A DNA stretch of 64,000 nt from Luteolibacter yonseiensis (GCF_016595465.1 NZ_JAENIK010000012.1:372001-436000), one strand, 5' to 3'. Shown: positions 18,601 to 27,269, counted from the stretch's first letter. Made by a program: numbers and translations. Notes: a model not told the origin generated them from the letters alone.

Positions 18601-19070
18601 TCGTAGCCGCCGTTTTCCGCCTTCCCGGGATCGACGTGGAGATAATACTGATAGACCCAGCCGAGACCCGAGGCGTCGGGGCCGAGTTGTGGCGTCACGC
18701 CTTGCGGCATCGCGCTCTGGAGGAAGTTCAACCGCTCCAGCACGCGGGTTCGCGCGAAGTAGGTGTCCACTCCCTCTTCGAAAATGATCGTGCTCAGCGA
18801 GAACCCGAACATGGACGTGGCGCGGACTTCCTTCACTCCGCTGAGACCTTGCAAGCCGGTGGTAAGCGGATAGGTCACCTGGTCCTCCACTTCCTGCGGA
18901 CCGCGCCCTGCCCAGTCAGCATAGACCAAAACCTGGTTCTCCGTAAGGTCTGGAATGGCATCCACGGGTGTCAGGTAAACCGCCCGGACTCCCATCGCGA
19001 TGAGCAGCAAGGTCCCGCAGGCGACGAGGAACCTGTTTTTCAGGCTCCATTCGATGATTCGTTCAATCAT
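15675..19070 (-). CDS. cusA: CusA-type copper/silver RND transporter
   Basis: Inner-membrane pump of a Cu(I)/Ag(I) tripartite system, 1131 residues. I choose ATG 19070 (MIERIIEWSLKNRF) because it overlaps the cusB stop by four bases (ATGA). The N-terminal helix is followed by the Cu-class signature TPVDAIPDLTENQV, and helix 4 carries AIAIGVLVDAAIVVTEN (about residues 395-411), the HME4 pattern. A Gly/Ala/Met-rich insertion (GGMGGMGGGGGAAAAPAM) sits at about residues 825-860 in the second periplasmic loop, where most CusA proteins have no such run. It ends about 185 bases before the doubtful frame at 15490. Confidence 0.95.
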   Translation of the reverse strand: MIERIIEWSLKNRFLVACGTLLLIAMGVRAVYLTPVDAIPDLTENQVLVYADWAGRGPQEVEDQVTYPLTTGLQGLSGVKEVRATSMFGFSLSTIIFEEGVDTYFARTRVLERLNFLQSAMPQGVTPQLGPDASGLGWVYQYYLHVDPGKAENGGYDLAKLRSVQDWYVRYQLASVQGVAEVASIGGFVKQYQIELSSTKMRAANVTMMEVMTAVQNANLNVGGKVVEENGAEFVLRGIGLITSPEDLELVTVKAMEGTPIYLKDIATVQIGGDFRRGALDINGHEAVGGTVVMRTGENAKAVIERVKEKIAQIAPSLPPGITIRSFYDRSELIDNTIGTLKHALLEEIILVTLAHIIFLWHFRSILIVTLPLPISILISFLLMKEFDITSNIMSLTGIAIAIGVLVDAAIVVTENVLRHCEKAEDEKGSVLTRRETWETTLVACKQVGRPIFFAMAIIILAFVPVFALTGQEGKLFHPLAFTKTFAMIGSTLLAVTLVPVLCSLLVRGPFHSEDKNIVMKFLLRLYEPTLNWALKHRVTVVTTALLILTVSLITAFGLPRSWVKRIHDRGYERTADLVTGFGKEFMPPLNEGSLLYMPVMMPKTGLKEIQRVMSWQDKVISEVPEVASVAGKLGRFETATDPAPTEMLETTIMLKPEYIPNGKFRVKRNPDWRDGMTVEKLKAELTEKMKEVPGYVPAFLQPIENRILMLYTGIRAQVGVKIYGDNLDKIQRKAFEIEKLVNGIDGATGVSASRVQGKPYLNIKVDRQAMARYGLSAKDVLDAVEISIGGKNVSTTIEGRERFPIQIRVQRSERDDIEKLSRILVAAKPGMSAAPSAPAGGMGGMGGGGGAAAAPAMATGGGSETVPYIPLGMVAKITREIGANEIASENGLLRSYVQANVQDRDLGGFVEEIERKLKTIDLEGMTYKMTGEFENQRRFTKTMVLVFPLVLIVIFVLLYFVYHSALEAAHVMLAVPFALSGGVLLQKLLGYNFNGAVWVGYIALFGTAVQTGVVMVVYLEETVKARLAEKGAAFTYEDLVQAVKDGARLRLRPKVMTVATIVASLMPIMWSHRQGAEIMKPLATPVIGGMISSLLHILIVTPVIFLWLRGRELKKGTLHASLNTTIHEKP

Positions 19071-20758
19071 GGCTTGATCTCCTTTCCGCATTCAGACATC
19101 GCGGCGCCGAAGAACGGGTTGTTTCCCGGTCTGCCGTTGGTTTGAATCCAACGCCCCTTTTTAGGTGCTCCGGGGACTGCCCGATCAACCATCGGACATT
19201 CCCAAACTTGCAGTTCCGGGAAACCTGTCGCATGGCGCATTGGTTCCAGGACGGACGTTGCGGCCATGATGAATTTGTGGAACGCCGCGCGTGCCGGCTT
19301 CAGGTCCACAAAGCCGTGGAAGTGCCTCGCGTTGCTTAAAGCTGCGAGGCTTTCTTTCGTGCCGGATATATTGGCGAGAGATTCCGTGAGACTGGCGGTC
19401 GTGCTCATCGCGGGTTCGCTGGCCTTGTTGAAAGCGGCAAGATCGTCGGCGGAAAGGGCCGCCGCCATGGCATCGGCAACCTTGATGAAATTTTGAATAG
19501 CCTCTCGTTGAGGGGTGGTCAGGGCTTCGGTCATCACTACCGGCATCTGCTCGGTGGCGGGTGACATGAAGGCGCGGTTCATTTCCGCCTGGCCGTCGAT
19601 GAGGAGGTTGCCGTTGGTGACGACCTTGTCTCCAGCCTTCAATCCTGATAGAATTTCGACGAGCTTGTCGCCGCGGCGGCCGAGTTTTACGGGCGTCTGG
19701 GCGTAGGCACCTCCATTCTGGTCGATGTAAACCACCGCTTCCGGACCCGTCTGGATGATCGACGAACGCGGAACGGTTAGCACCGGAGGCGCATCCACCT
19801 TCACCGCTCCGTCGGCGTAGAGCTTGTGCAAAAGTTCGCGACGGCCATCGACCTTGGGATTGGGCAGCTCCACGCGGACTTTCGTGGACCGGGTGGATTC
19901 CTCGAAGTTCGGGTCGATGAAAGTGATCTTTCCCTCGAAAGATTTTCCCGGAAGCGACGGAGTCGTGACGGTGACGGTTTGGCCGATCTTGATCCACGGC
20001 AAATCCTGTTCGTAGGCGCGGAACATAAACCACATGGTTGAAAAATCAGCGAGTTCAAACAGCTTTTCACCGGCGGTCACGTACTGTCCTTCATAGACAC
20101 TCTGACCGACGACGGTGCCACCGATGGGGGAGAGAATCTGAGAATTCAGGGAGTCGGCGGATTTGTCAGCAACGGCCTCGATCTGTTCGCGAGTGAGGCC
20201 CATCTGGCGGAGACGAAGTGCGGTGTTTTTCTTCAAATCACCGGTGAGCTGCCGGTATTCCCGCTCGGCTTGAAGTAGATTTGGGCTGTAGTAATCGACA
20301 AGCGGTTGGCCGCCCTCCACTTCGGCTCCCATGTAATTCACATGCAACTTGTCCACGCGGCCATCGACATAGGCGGAAATGATGCGATGCCGCGTTGCGT
20401 CGTCGTCAACCATCCCTGCGACTTGAAGCGTGTGGACCAAGGGCTGGACCTTCGCCTCATCCGTTTGGACGTGGAGAACCTGGATTTGTGTCTGCGTGAG
20501 AGCCACGGTGTTCCCCCCGCCTGTGGCATCGAAGCCCTTCTCACCGGCATATACCGGCGTGAGTTCCATGCCGCAAATGGTGCAGCGCCCGGGTTTGTCG
20601 CTCTTGATCCACGGGTGCATGGCACTTTGATAGAAGATCGGCTCGCGCTCGGCGGTGCCGGACGATGTGGCTGGATTCGGTGACATGCGCCCCCTGAGCA
20701 GCCAAGTCCCGCCGATCGCCAGCGTCGCGGTGATTAGAATAGTGATGAATGTTTTCAT
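19067..20758 (-). CDS. cusB: CusB-type adaptor with N-terminal metal-binding domain and DUF3347 tail
   Basis: Periplasmic adaptor for CusA, 563 residues from ATG 20758 (MKTFITILITATLAIGGTWL). Residues 43-70 are a heavy-metal-binding (YHS-like) domain with AMHPWI and CTICGMEL (Cys59, Cys62). The lipoyl, hairpin, beta-barrel and membrane-proximal domains occupy about residues 90-400. From about 420 to the end there is a DUF3347-type helical domain closing with VWECPMVDRAVPGAPKKGRW and a final Cys-Gly, the same type as the stand-alone protein at 23392-23859. It follows the channel gene by 7 bases and is translationally coupled to cusA. Confidence 0.93.
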   Translation of the reverse strand: MKTFITILITATLAIGGTWLLRGRMSPNPATSSGTAEREPIFYQSAMHPWIKSDKPGRCTICGMELTPVYAGEKGFDATGGGNTVALTQTQIQVLHVQTDEAKVQPLVHTLQVAGMVDDDATRHRIISAYVDGRVDKLHVNYMGAEVEGGQPLVDYYSPNLLQAEREYRQLTGDLKKNTALRLRQMGLTREQIEAVADKSADSLNSQILSPIGGTVVGQSVYEGQYVTAGEKLFELADFSTMWFMFRAYEQDLPWIKIGQTVTVTTPSLPGKSFEGKITFIDPNFEESTRSTKVRVELPNPKVDGRRELLHKLYADGAVKVDAPPVLTVPRSSIIQTGPEAVVYIDQNGGAYAQTPVKLGRRGDKLVEILSGLKAGDKVVTNGNLLIDGQAEMNRAFMSPATEQMPVVMTEALTTPQREAIQNFIKVADAMAAALSADDLAAFNKASEPAMSTTASLTESLANISGTKESLAALSNARHFHGFVDLKPARAAFHKFIMAATSVLEPMRHATGFPELQVWECPMVDRAVPGAPKKGRWIQTNGRPGNNPFFGAAMSECGKEIKP

Positions 20759-20765
20759 GATCGTG

Positions 20766-22010
20766 TTAGCGGCGGTTGGGAACGAGCAAGTTGAGTTCTT
20801 CGATCGCCGCAAGTTGCATAGCGACGAAGCGGCGTTGTTCGAGACGGATGGAAAAGAGCATGCGGTTGGAGTCGAGCAGATCGGTGAGTGGGGACTTGGA
20901 GCTGATCCAGGAACCTTCGACCGCCTGCGTGGCAGAGAGGGCGCGTTGGTAGATCTCGCCTGAGTAGGCGCGTGCCTGGGCGGCGGCGTTGGCGGCATCG
21001 GTGGCGGCGGCGAGCACACCGGACGCCACTTCCAGCCGAGTCGCCTCGATGTCCCTGACTGCGGCCTTCTCGCGAAGCTGCGAGGCTTCGATCTTGGCGG
21101 TGTAAGAACCACGGTTGAAATACGGCAGACTCATTTTCAAGCCCACCGAGGCGCTGCGGAAATCGCCACCGGAGTAGAGATCGGTATCGACTGCCACGGA
21201 GAATTGAGGGAGACGTTCACGGTCTGCGATCCGTGTTTCGGCGTTTGCCGCAGACGCCATTTCCTTCATCGAAAGGACTTTGGGATTGACATAAGGAATG
21301 CGTGCTATCTCCGCGCTGGCGACCGGCACCGGTGGGGGCGTGGCGGAGAGCCGCAGGGCGGGCCATGGCGATTCCAGTGGCCGACCGAGTCTCAGGTTGA
21401 GGCTCCGGGCAACGCTCTCACGGGTGCGGCGGGCAGCTTCCAAAATCTGTTTTTCACGGGCGAGTTCGCTTTCCAGGCGTAGCGCGTCGATACTGGTAGC
21501 GTCGGGATTTTGAGCCATCTGACGCGCGTTCTGAGTCATCGAATTGAGCCATTGGATCTGGGTGGTCTGAAGCGAGATGGATTCATCCGCGAGGGCCAAC
21601 TCGATGGCATCCCTCGCAGCAGCCGCGCCGACTTCGAGCGACGAAGAGCGGGAATTTTCCAGCTCAGCCCTCCGCATGGCTTCAGCTTTTGCGAGGTTGG
21701 CGGCAAACATTCCGGGCTTCGGCAACGGCTGTTCGAAACCAATGCGGATGTCGCCATCATCCTGACGCATCATCTTTTCGGCGGCCATTAAGGAAAGCCC
21801 CACCATCGGATCCTCCCATAGGCGGACACCCCGGATGTCGCGGGCTGCAGCGGTGGCGCGGAGTTTTGCGGAATTTGCCGCAGGATGGTTTTGCGCGGCC
21901 TCTTTGCGCAGCGACGAGAGGAATACCTCGTTAACGAGTTTGGATTCCTGCGCTTGCAGCAGGCTCCCGGCCAGGTAGAGACCAGTTAAAATGGGAATCA
22001 TTGATTTCAT
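20766..22010 (-). CDS. cusC: TolC-like outer-membrane channel of the cus system
   Basis: 414 residues beginning MKSMIPILTGLYLAGSLLQAQ, a standard signal peptide without a lipobox. Two outer-membrane efflux repeats follow, with long Ala/Arg/Glu-rich helices (for example ESELAREKQILEAARRTRES in type). Its order before cusB and cusA on one strand with 7-base spacing fixes its role as the channel of the copper efflux complex. It starts about 100 bases after the Cys-rich head gene. Confidence 0.88.
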   Translation of the reverse strand: MKSMIPILTGLYLAGSLLQAQESKLVNEVFLSSLRKEAAQNHPAANSAKLRATAAARDIRGVRLWEDPMVGLSLMAAEKMMRQDDGDIRIGFEQPLPKPGMFAANLAKAEAMRRAELENSRSSSLEVGAAAARDAIELALADESISLQTTQIQWLNSMTQNARQMAQNPDATSIDALRLESELAREKQILEAARRTRESVARSLNLRLGRPLESPWPALRLSATPPPVPVASAEIARIPYVNPKVLSMKEMASAANAETRIADRERLPQFSVAVDTDLYSGGDFRSASVGLKMSLPYFNRGSYTAKIEASQLREKAAVRDIEATRLEVASGVLAAATDAANAAAQARAYSGEIYQRALSATQAVEGSWISSKSPLTDLLDSNRMLFSIRLEQRRFVAMQLAAIEELNLLVPNRR

Positions 22011-22111
22011 AAGTCATGTGAGTCATTGGAGGAATTTCCAAATGCCCGTCCTCGACCGCGAATTGGGGCGGCGCAGATGGACGGGCGTAGTACGCCTGTC
22101 AGGACGCGGAC

Positions 22112-22477
22112 TCAGATGACAAATCGGCAGAAGGCCACGGAAAGCGGCACTCCTTCAAACGCACAACGGGTGTCGGTTTGAGAAGCAGCGAATACGACCA
22201 ATGTTTCCGACTGAGGATTAGTTGGCGAGTCCAAGCTCGCCGGCTCCGATACTTTTGAAACGAGCCATTTCAGATCAACTCCCGCAGGAATCAGCGGACT
22301 TGGCTTTTGATCCGGGTCGCTTTCCTTCGCACAAGGGCAAGATTGGAGACCGTCACAGCAACTCATGAACTGCCCGTTGTCGCAGGATTTCACTGGTTCC
22401 GCAGCCGGGCCAAGCTGGACTTGGGAAAGCTGGATAACCAGTCCCAGGAACAACGCGATGATTGACTTGATGGCCAT
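22112..22477 (-). CDS. Small exported Cys-rich protein heading the cus operon
   Basis: I set the start at ATG 22477 (MAIKSIIALFLGLVIQ), giving a signal peptide and 121 residues; the longer frame to 22675 would run through the promoter-like site at 22531-22560 and into the next gene. The mature N-terminus has KSCDNGQFMSCCDGLQSCPC, six Cys within 19 residues. The rest is Pro/Ser-rich and ends VPLSVAFCRFVI. No family recognised. It is the first gene after the putative copper-regulon promoter and so is likely made with the pump. Confidence 0.7.
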   Translation of the reverse strand: MAIKSIIALFLGLVIQLSQVQLGPAAEPVKSCDNGQFMSCCDGLQSCPCAKESDPDQKPSPLIPAGVDLKWLVSKVSEPASLDSPTNPQSETLVVFAASQTDTRCAFEGVPLSVAFCRFVI

Positions 22478-22530
22478 TGCTACGGCAAAAATGATTTTGT
22501 GAGAGGTCGGGCAAACAACCGACAACAGTG

Positions 22531-22560
22531 GTAATACTCCGGCACCGGCAAAAACCCTTG
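22531..22560 (-). promoter_or_regulatory. Putative ECF-sigma promoter of the cus operon (site 1)
   Basis: On the minus strand CAAGGGTTT (22560-22552) is followed after exactly 15 bases by TATTAC (22536-22531). It lies about 54 bases before the ATG of the head gene. The same 9-mer and spacing recur at 23910-23939, 26865-26894 and 28956-28985. Confidence 0.65.
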
Positions 22561-22610
22561 GAATAATTCGAAAAATTTCAACTGCCGGAAACCAGACTCC
22601 GGACAGCTGG

Positions 22611-23231
22611 CTAGAATTTTTTGAGGAAGTCGGCTCCATAAACGAGGCTGGCACCGAAGTGCGCAGCGGCGGCAACGAGCCCGGCGCAAATCGTCAACGC
22701 AAAAGCCAACGCCTTCGGACCCAGCCGCTTTCTCGCGAGGGCTACCACGACAGATACAACTGCCGTGCCAGTTCCCAGCCATCGGTGCCAAAGAAGGATT
22801 TGTTCGTCGTCTCCGAAATACACGGAATCGTAAGCGTACATCCAGCCCAACGCCGCGGCGGCAATGGCACCGAAGGTTCCGAACCAAAGAAGGACGGCGA
22901 CAGTGGCACTGCCACGGCCGGTGACGAGTGCATACCAGTGCACCACCATCGCCGCGAGGAGGAAGGCTATCGGGAAATGAAGCACCATTAGATGGTATTT
23001 CCCGACGTATTTGATGCTCCGATGGAGCACTGGTTCAGCGGTCACTGCCGAAGGCTCCTCCTCCAACTTATCCGTTGCAAGCGATTCCCCTGCACCGAAT
23101 GCGGAGTGGCGCTGCGCAACCTCCACCTCCCCCCCTTGGCCAGCAGGTGCTCGGAATGCAAATATCAGCGCTATCAGAAACATCAGACTCAATGCCAACA
23201 GACGAGTGGGAAAATGATGGGTGGAAATCAT
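22611..23231 (-). CDS. DUF2231-type inner-membrane protein
   Basis: 206 residues from ATG 23231 (MISTHHFPTRLLALSLMFLI). There are five predicted membrane segments: one N-terminal, then four after residue 80 starting with YVGKYHLMVLHFPIAFLLAA, the His-Phe-Pro-Ile signature of DUF2231-type proteins, and a conserved WHRWLGTGTA segment. Such proteins often accompany cytochrome or copper genes; the conserved His could bind heme or metal. The function here is unknown. It lies between the DUF3347 gene and the cus operon on the same strand. Confidence 0.75.
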   Translation of the reverse strand: MISTHHFPTRLLALSLMFLIALIFAFRAPAGQGGEVEVAQRHSAFGAGESLATDKLEEEPSAVTAEPVLHRSIKYVGKYHLMVLHFPIAFLLAAMVVHWYALVTGRGSATVAVLLWFGTFGAIAAAALGWMYAYDSVYFGDDEQILLWHRWLGTGTAVVSVVVALARKRLGPKALAFALTICAGLVAAAAHFGASLVYGADFLKKF

Positions 23232-23334
23232 GGAAACCGGGGATAGGGCCGAATGAACAAGGGCGGATTTCACGTTGGAGTCGCGCCCGCCGAATGAACC
23301 GGAGTTTTGCTTGGACGGACTACTCCTGAAAGGT

Positions 23335-23353
23335 GGTCGGGTTTACCCCGACC
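23335..23353 (-). terminator. Short hairpin after the DUF3347 gene
   Basis: GGTCGGG and CCCGACC pair around a 5-base loop, 39 bases past the stop at 23392. There is no T-run, so it may be a weak terminator. Confidence 0.35.
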
Positions 23354-23391
23354 GCTGATCATACCTTGCGGATTGTCTTTCGGTGATGTGG

Positions 23392-23859
23392 CTATTTCGA
23401 CATCACCATTTTTCCACAATGAGGCATCTTGGCACCAAGGTAGGGATTCTGGACTTCATCAGCCGACTTCTGAAGCCAGTTGGCTCCTTTGTCGCCGAAG
23501 GCCATCGGGCAGTTCATTTCGTGCATCATCTTTTTCTCCTTCGCAACAGGGATGGCGGCATCGCTCAGCGCTTTGAAATGAGTGCGAGCTTCCTCGATGT
23601 TCTTGCTGTCGACGATGGATTGGCAATGTTTGGCCATCGCGCTGTCCTTGTCGTGCTTCACCATGCCGTCAGCCGCCTTCTTCGCCGCTGCCAGATCATC
23701 TTTATAAAGCGCGGTCGATACGGCCGCATAGCCTTCCAGCATGTGATCCGCGTGACCTTCCTTGGTGGTTCCTTCGTGTTGGGGTTCCGCTGCTGATAGC
23801 GTCGGGTTCGCGAGAACGAATCCAAGCAGACTGAATGCAAGTGCTAATGTCGGTTTCAT
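23392..23859 (-). CDS. Stand-alone DUF3347 periplasmic protein
   Basis: 155 residues with a signal peptide (MKPTLALAFSLLGFVLANPTLSAA). A helical domain follows, with HADHMLEGYAAVSTALYKDD and the DUF3347 closing block MMHEMNCPMAFGDKGANWLQ, then a C-terminal MPHCGKMVMSK. Met, His and Cys residues suggest copper binding; DUF3347 proteins are regularly found with copper efflux genes and as tails of CusB. The start is 51 bases after a copy of the putative ECF promoter, so it appears to be expressed by itself as part of the copper response. Confidence 0.85.
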   Translation of the reverse strand: MKPTLALAFSLLGFVLANPTLSAAEPQHEGTTKEGHADHMLEGYAAVSTALYKDDLAAAKKAADGMVKHDKDSAMAKHCQSIVDSKNIEEARTHFKALSDAAIPVAKEKKMMHEMNCPMAFGDKGANWLQKSADEVQNPYLGAKMPHCGKMVMSK

Positions 23860-23909
23860 TTTGATAATGGTTGTTGGTTTTTCCCGCCTCTTTGGATGGG
23901 CGGTTTCCC

Positions 23910-23939
23910 GTAATAACCCGCCCTGCTCGGAAACCCTTG
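23910..23939 (-). promoter_or_regulatory. Putative ECF-sigma promoter of the DUF3347 gene (site 2)
   Basis: CAAGGGTTT (23939-23931) and TATTAC (23915-23910) on the minus strand with 15 bases between them, preceded by AATTTT. The ATG is at 23859. The site lies in the gap between the copper ATPase and this gene. Confidence 0.65.
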
Positions 23940-23972
23940 AAAATTATATCTCAGTCTCCACAATCGCCCGCA

Positions 23973-26333
23973 TCACTCCCGGATATGCCTCAGACGAAGT
24001 GCGTTCGCGATTACCGAAACGCTGCTAAGGGCCATCGCCGCTCCTGCTACCATCGGATTGAGCAGCCAGCCCGTCAGCGGGTAGAGCAGTCCGGCGGCAA
24101 TCGGTATCCCGAGCGCGTTATAGACGAACGCAAAGAAGAGATTCTGCCGGATGTTGCGCATCACCTCGCGACTGAGCTCCAAGGCACGACCGATTCCACG
24201 GAGATCGCCTTTGACCAAGGTTAATCCGGCACTGCGAATGGCGACATCGGTCCCGGTGCCCATGGCGATACCCACATCCGCCTCAGCGAGAGCGGGGGCA
24301 TCATTGATACCGTCGCCCGCCATCGCCACCACAGCTCCTCCGGCACGCAGCTCGCGAGCAATGCGCTGTTTGTCCGCTGGCGTGAGTTCCGCGCGGATGT
24401 CATCGATCCCCAGCTCGCGGCCGACGGCTTCGGCGGTCTGACGATTGTCGCCGGTCAGCATCACCAGGCGCAGGCCCATCGCATGCAGGGCCGCCACGGC
24501 TTCGGGGGTCGAGGCCTTGATCGGATCCGCCACCGCAATAAAGCCGCCAATCACCTGGTCTTCCGCGATCCAGATGACGGTGTGGGCTTTTTTTTGAAGT
24601 GCCTCGGCGGAGGAAACGAGGTCCTGCGGGATGCCGATGCCTTCCGTCTCCAACCACGCACGTTTTCCGACCCGGACGACTTTGCCTTCGATTCGTCCCA
24701 TGATGCCCGCGCCGGTGACTGACTCGAAGAATTCAACGCGCGAAAGCGGAAGCCCTTTTTCTTTGGCCCGGTTGACCACCGCTTGCGCGAGAGGGTGCTC
24801 GCTGAGGTGCTCCAGCGAAGCGGCAAGTATCAAGATATGATCCTCCTTGTCCGCCTCCACGGGGACAATCTGCTTCGCCACCGGCCTTCCTTCGGTGAGC
24901 GTTCCGGTCTTGTCGGTGATGAGATGCGTCACCTTCTCGGCGCACTCCAGTGCGGCGGCGTCGCGAACAAGAACGCCCATTAGCGCGCCTTTGCCCACGC
25001 CGACCATGATAGACATCGGCGTCGCCAGCCCCAAAGCACAAGGGCAGGCAATGATCAAAACCGCCACACTGTTAGCGATGGCGAAGGCAAGCCGCGGCTC
25101 GGGGCCCAAAAACATCCAGCCCGCGAATGTGAGGATCGTAATCATAACCACGGCGGGCACGAACCATCCCGCAACCTGATCGGCCAGCCTTTGAATGGGC
25201 GCACGGCTGCGCTGGGCGTCCGCGACCATTTGGACGATCTGGGACAGCAAGGTTTCCGAACCCACTTTCTCAGCACGCATTAGGAACGCACCGGTCTGAT
25301 TGATCGTCGCTCCCACCACGCGGTCTTCCATCTTTTTGAAAACGGGCAACGGTTCGCCGGTAATCATCGACTCATCCACCATGCTCTCGCCTTCCGTGAG
25401 CACTCCATCGACCGGGATTTTCTCGCCAGGACGGACGCGGAGCACGTCGCCGATCCGGACGTCATCCAGCGGGACATCTTCCTCATTTCCGTCTGTCACC
25501 CGGCGGGCCGTCTTGGCGGCCAGGCCTAGCAGGGCTTGCACCGCTTGGCCGGTCTTGCTGCGTGCCTTGGCCTCCAACCATTGGCCTAGGATAACCAGTG
25601 CGGTGATCACGGCGGCAGCCTCGAAATAGAGCGGCACACGCCCGCCATGGCGCAGCGAATGCGGAAAGAGTCCGGGCACAAAAACAGCGACGGAGCTGTA
25701 AAGCCATGCGGTACCGACCCCGAGTGCGATCAGAGTGAACATGTTGAGGCTCTGGTGCTGGAGCGAACGCCATGCCTTGGCGAAAATAAAGCCGCCGGGG
25801 CCGAAGACTACGAGCGTTGCCAACACGAGTTGAACCCACCCGAAAACCGGTTCCGGCATCCATCGGCTCATTTGCACCGCTGGCAGCATTTCACCCATCG
25901 CCATAAGGAAAACTGGAAAGGCAAGAGCCGCGCTCAGCCAGAGCTTTCGCTGCAAGGAGACCACCTCATGATTCTCATCGGCCGGCGACACCGTCTTCGG
26001 TTCGAGCGCCATCCCACACTTCGGGCAATTCCCCGGGTGGTCCTGTTCGATTTCCGGGTGCATCGGACACGTGTAGATCGTCTGGGATGCAGGGGCCTTC
26101 CAAGTCGGATTCCGCTCCAGCGCCATGCCGCATTTCGGGCAGTCGCCGGGGCTGTCTGACTCCACGCCCGGACACATTGGGCAGAAATACTTCGCCCCCA
26201 CAGGCGGCTTCACATCGCCGTGATGATGATCGTGACAGCAAGAGGAAGCTGGCTTTTCGGCAGCGGGTGGTTCGGTACAGCAGCTTTTCTTCTTCTCTGG
26301 ATCAGGCTTGGGGTCATGGCAACAATCATTCAT
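23973..26333 (-). CDS. copA: Copper-exporting P-type ATPase with two N-terminal metal-binding domains
   Basis: Inner-membrane Cu(I)/Ag(I) pump, 786 residues from ATG 26333 ([10 protein letters not shown]). The N-terminus has three CC pairs and an HDHHHGD run, then two YHS-like heavy-metal-binding domains at about residues 49-73 and 87-111, each with CPMxP and CPKCGMALE. There is no classical HMA domain. The membrane part carries [11 protein letters not shown] near residue 430, DKTGT near 474 and [10 protein letters not shown] later, all intact, in the copper-type context. The gene overlaps the 3' end of the MerR-family gene by 8 bases, so the two are cotranscribed. A start at 26372 is possible but would lengthen the overlap. 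Confidence 0.94.
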   Translation of the reverse strand: MNDCCHDPKPDPEKKKSCCTEPPAAEKPASSCCHDHHHGDVKPPVGAKYFCPMCPGVESDSPGDCPKCGMALERNPTWKAPASQTIYTCPMHPEIEQDHPGNCPKCGMALEPKTVSPADENHEVVSLQRKLWLSAALAFPVFLMAMGEMLPAVQMSRWMPEPVFGWVQLVLATLVVFGPGGFIFAKAWRSLQHQSLNMFTLIALGVGTAWLYSSVAVFVPGLFPHSLRHGGRVPLYFEAAAVITALVILGQWLEAKARSKTGQAVQALLGLAAKTARRVTDGNEEDVPLDDVRIGDVLRVRPGEKIPVDGVLTEGESMVDESMITGEPLPVFKKMEDRVVGATINQTGAFLMRAEKVGSETLLSQIVQMVADAQRSRAPIQRLADQVAGWFVPAVVMITILTFAGWMFLGPEPRLAFAIANSVAVLIIACPCALGLATPMSIMVGVGKGALMGVLVRDAAALECAEKVTHLITDKTGTLTEGRPVAKQIVPVEADKEDHILILAASLEHLSEHPLAQAVVNRAKEKGLPLSRVEFFESVTGAGIMGRIEGKVVRVGKRAWLETEGIGIPQDLVSSAEALQKKAHTVIWIAEDQVIGGFIAVADPIKASTPEAVAALHAMGLRLVMLTGDNRQTAEAVGRELGIDDIRAELTPADKQRIARELRAGGAVVAMAGDGINDAPALAEADVGIAMGTGTDVAIRSAGLTLVKGDLRGIGRALELSREVMRNIRQNLFFAFVYNALGIPIAAGLLYPLTGWLLNPMVAGAAMALSSVSVIANALRLRHIRE

Positions 26334-26778
26334 GGCAGTGTGTGTTATCTTTGGTTTCAAAATTTTCTCCATCGAGGAATTCCACGATGGGGCATCCTTG
26401 CAGCGCGCCCTTCCCGTCGCACTGCGTCACAAGACTTCCGAGGGCACGTTCCATCGACCGCAAGTCACGGATTTTTTGACGGATCAGGGTGAGTCTTGCC
26501 TCGGCGAAGGTCCTCACCTTCTGCCGCGAGGTCTTGATGCTTCCGGTGAGTTGCAGGAGCTGTTTAATGTCGTTCAAGCTGAATCCCAGCTCTTGGGACC
26601 GCCGGATGAACTGCAATCTCGTAAGATCCTCGTCCTTATAAATCCGGTATCCCGAGTCGTTGCGACGGGGAGTCTGCAAAAGACCTTTCTGCTCATAGAA
26701 TCGCAACGTCTCCGGTCCTACCCCTGCCTTTTTGGCGAGTGCGGCGCGAGTCCAGGTCGAAGCAACTTCTCTTTTCAT
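26326..26778 (-). CDS. MerR-family metal-responsive regulator, CueR-like
   Basis: Transcription activator of about 150 residues. The start is ATG 26778 ([20 protein letters not shown]); the longer GTG start at 26793 lies within the operator. The winged-helix region contains [15 protein letters not shown] and SGYRIY. The metal loop is [11 protein letters not shown] with two Cys, and the dimer helix has KTSRQKV at the position where CueR has Ser and ZntR has Cys, which favours a monovalent metal. It ends THCHE. It directly precedes and overlaps copA and should activate both genes from the upstream operator. Confidence 0.9.
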   Translation of the reverse strand: MKREVASTWTRAALAKKAGVGPETLRFYEQKGLLQTPRRNDSGYRIYKDEDLTRLQFIRRSQELGFSLNDIKQLLQLTGSIKTSRQKVRTFAEARLTLIRQKIRDLRSMERALGSLVTQCDGKGALQGCPIVEFLDGENFETKDNTHCHE

Positions 26779-26784
26779 GGGATA

Positions 26785-26816
26785 CCCATACACCTTGTAG
26801 CAAGATACAGGGTCAA
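26785..26816 (-). promoter_or_regulatory. MerR-type operator/promoter of merR-copA
   Basis: The dyad ACCTTGTA (26792-26799) and TACAGGGT (26806-26813), 7 of 8 matching, lies between a -35 TTGACC (26816-26811) and a -10 TATGGG (26790-26785) on the minus strand. The spacer is 20 bases, the over-long spacing typical of MerR-activated promoters. The start site would fall at about the ATG 26778, so the transcript may be leaderless. Confidence 0.75.
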
Positions 26817-26864
26817 TCGATTTTTTTAAGGAAATTCACGACGGCCGAAAATAATCCATTTCTT

Positions 26865-26894
26865 CAAGGGTTTTCGCCCAAGTTGGTGTGATAC
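26865..26894 (+). promoter_or_regulatory. Putative ECF-sigma promoter of the sensor/sigma operon (site 3)
   Basis: CAAGGGTTT (26865-26873), 15 bases, then TGATAC (26889-26894). It lies 51 bases before the GTG of the first gene, the same distance as at site 2. It would make the sigma operon autoregulated. Confidence 0.65.
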
Positions 26895-26945
26895 GAAGTA
26901 GAGCGCGGTGAAAAGCGCTCATTTAAAAGACAACCAAACAAAGTC

Positions 26946-27269
26946 GTGAAAACCAAAGCATTCAGCATTCTCCTCGCCGTCCTGACCTTGGCATCAATGA
27001 TCCCCGTCGCTTCCGCACAGCGCGCAAACGGGAATTTGGCTCCGCAGCGGATCGACAAGGGCGCATCCACCCAAGTGGCGGAATCGGCAACCCGGGCACT
27101 TCCTAAGACGTGCGTCAGCCAGGCCTGCTGCATCACCAAGTCCCAAGTTCAAACTGCGGAAGGTCGCTCAACCAGGATCACCTCCACGAAAGTAAAGGCT
27201 TGCAACACCGCCTGCCAAATCGCCAGCAATGATCAGCGGGCCGCCTGTGGCAAAGGAAAACGGGCCTGA
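26946..27269 (+). CDS. Small exported Cys protein, first gene of the sigma-factor operon
   Basis: 107 residues from GTG 26946. It has a signal peptide (TKAFSILLAVLTLASMIPVASA). The mature part has CVSQACC, then CNTACQ and a C-terminal CGKGKRA, six Cys in the last 55 residues with many Lys, Thr and Gln. No family recognised. It lies 38 bases before the anti-sigma gene and just after a putative copper promoter, so a role in periplasmic metal binding or sensing is likely but unproven. Confidence 0.75.
   Translation: MKTKAFSILLAVLTLASMIPVASAQRANGNLAPQRIDKGASTQVAESATRALPKTCVSQACCITKSQVQTAEGRSTRITSTKVKACNTACQIASNDQRAACGKGKRA

Noticed and set aside
22478-22675. N-terminal extension of the cus head gene
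   Set aside because: It would cover the promoter-like site at 22531-22560 and has no signal; ATG 22477 gives a normal signal peptide.
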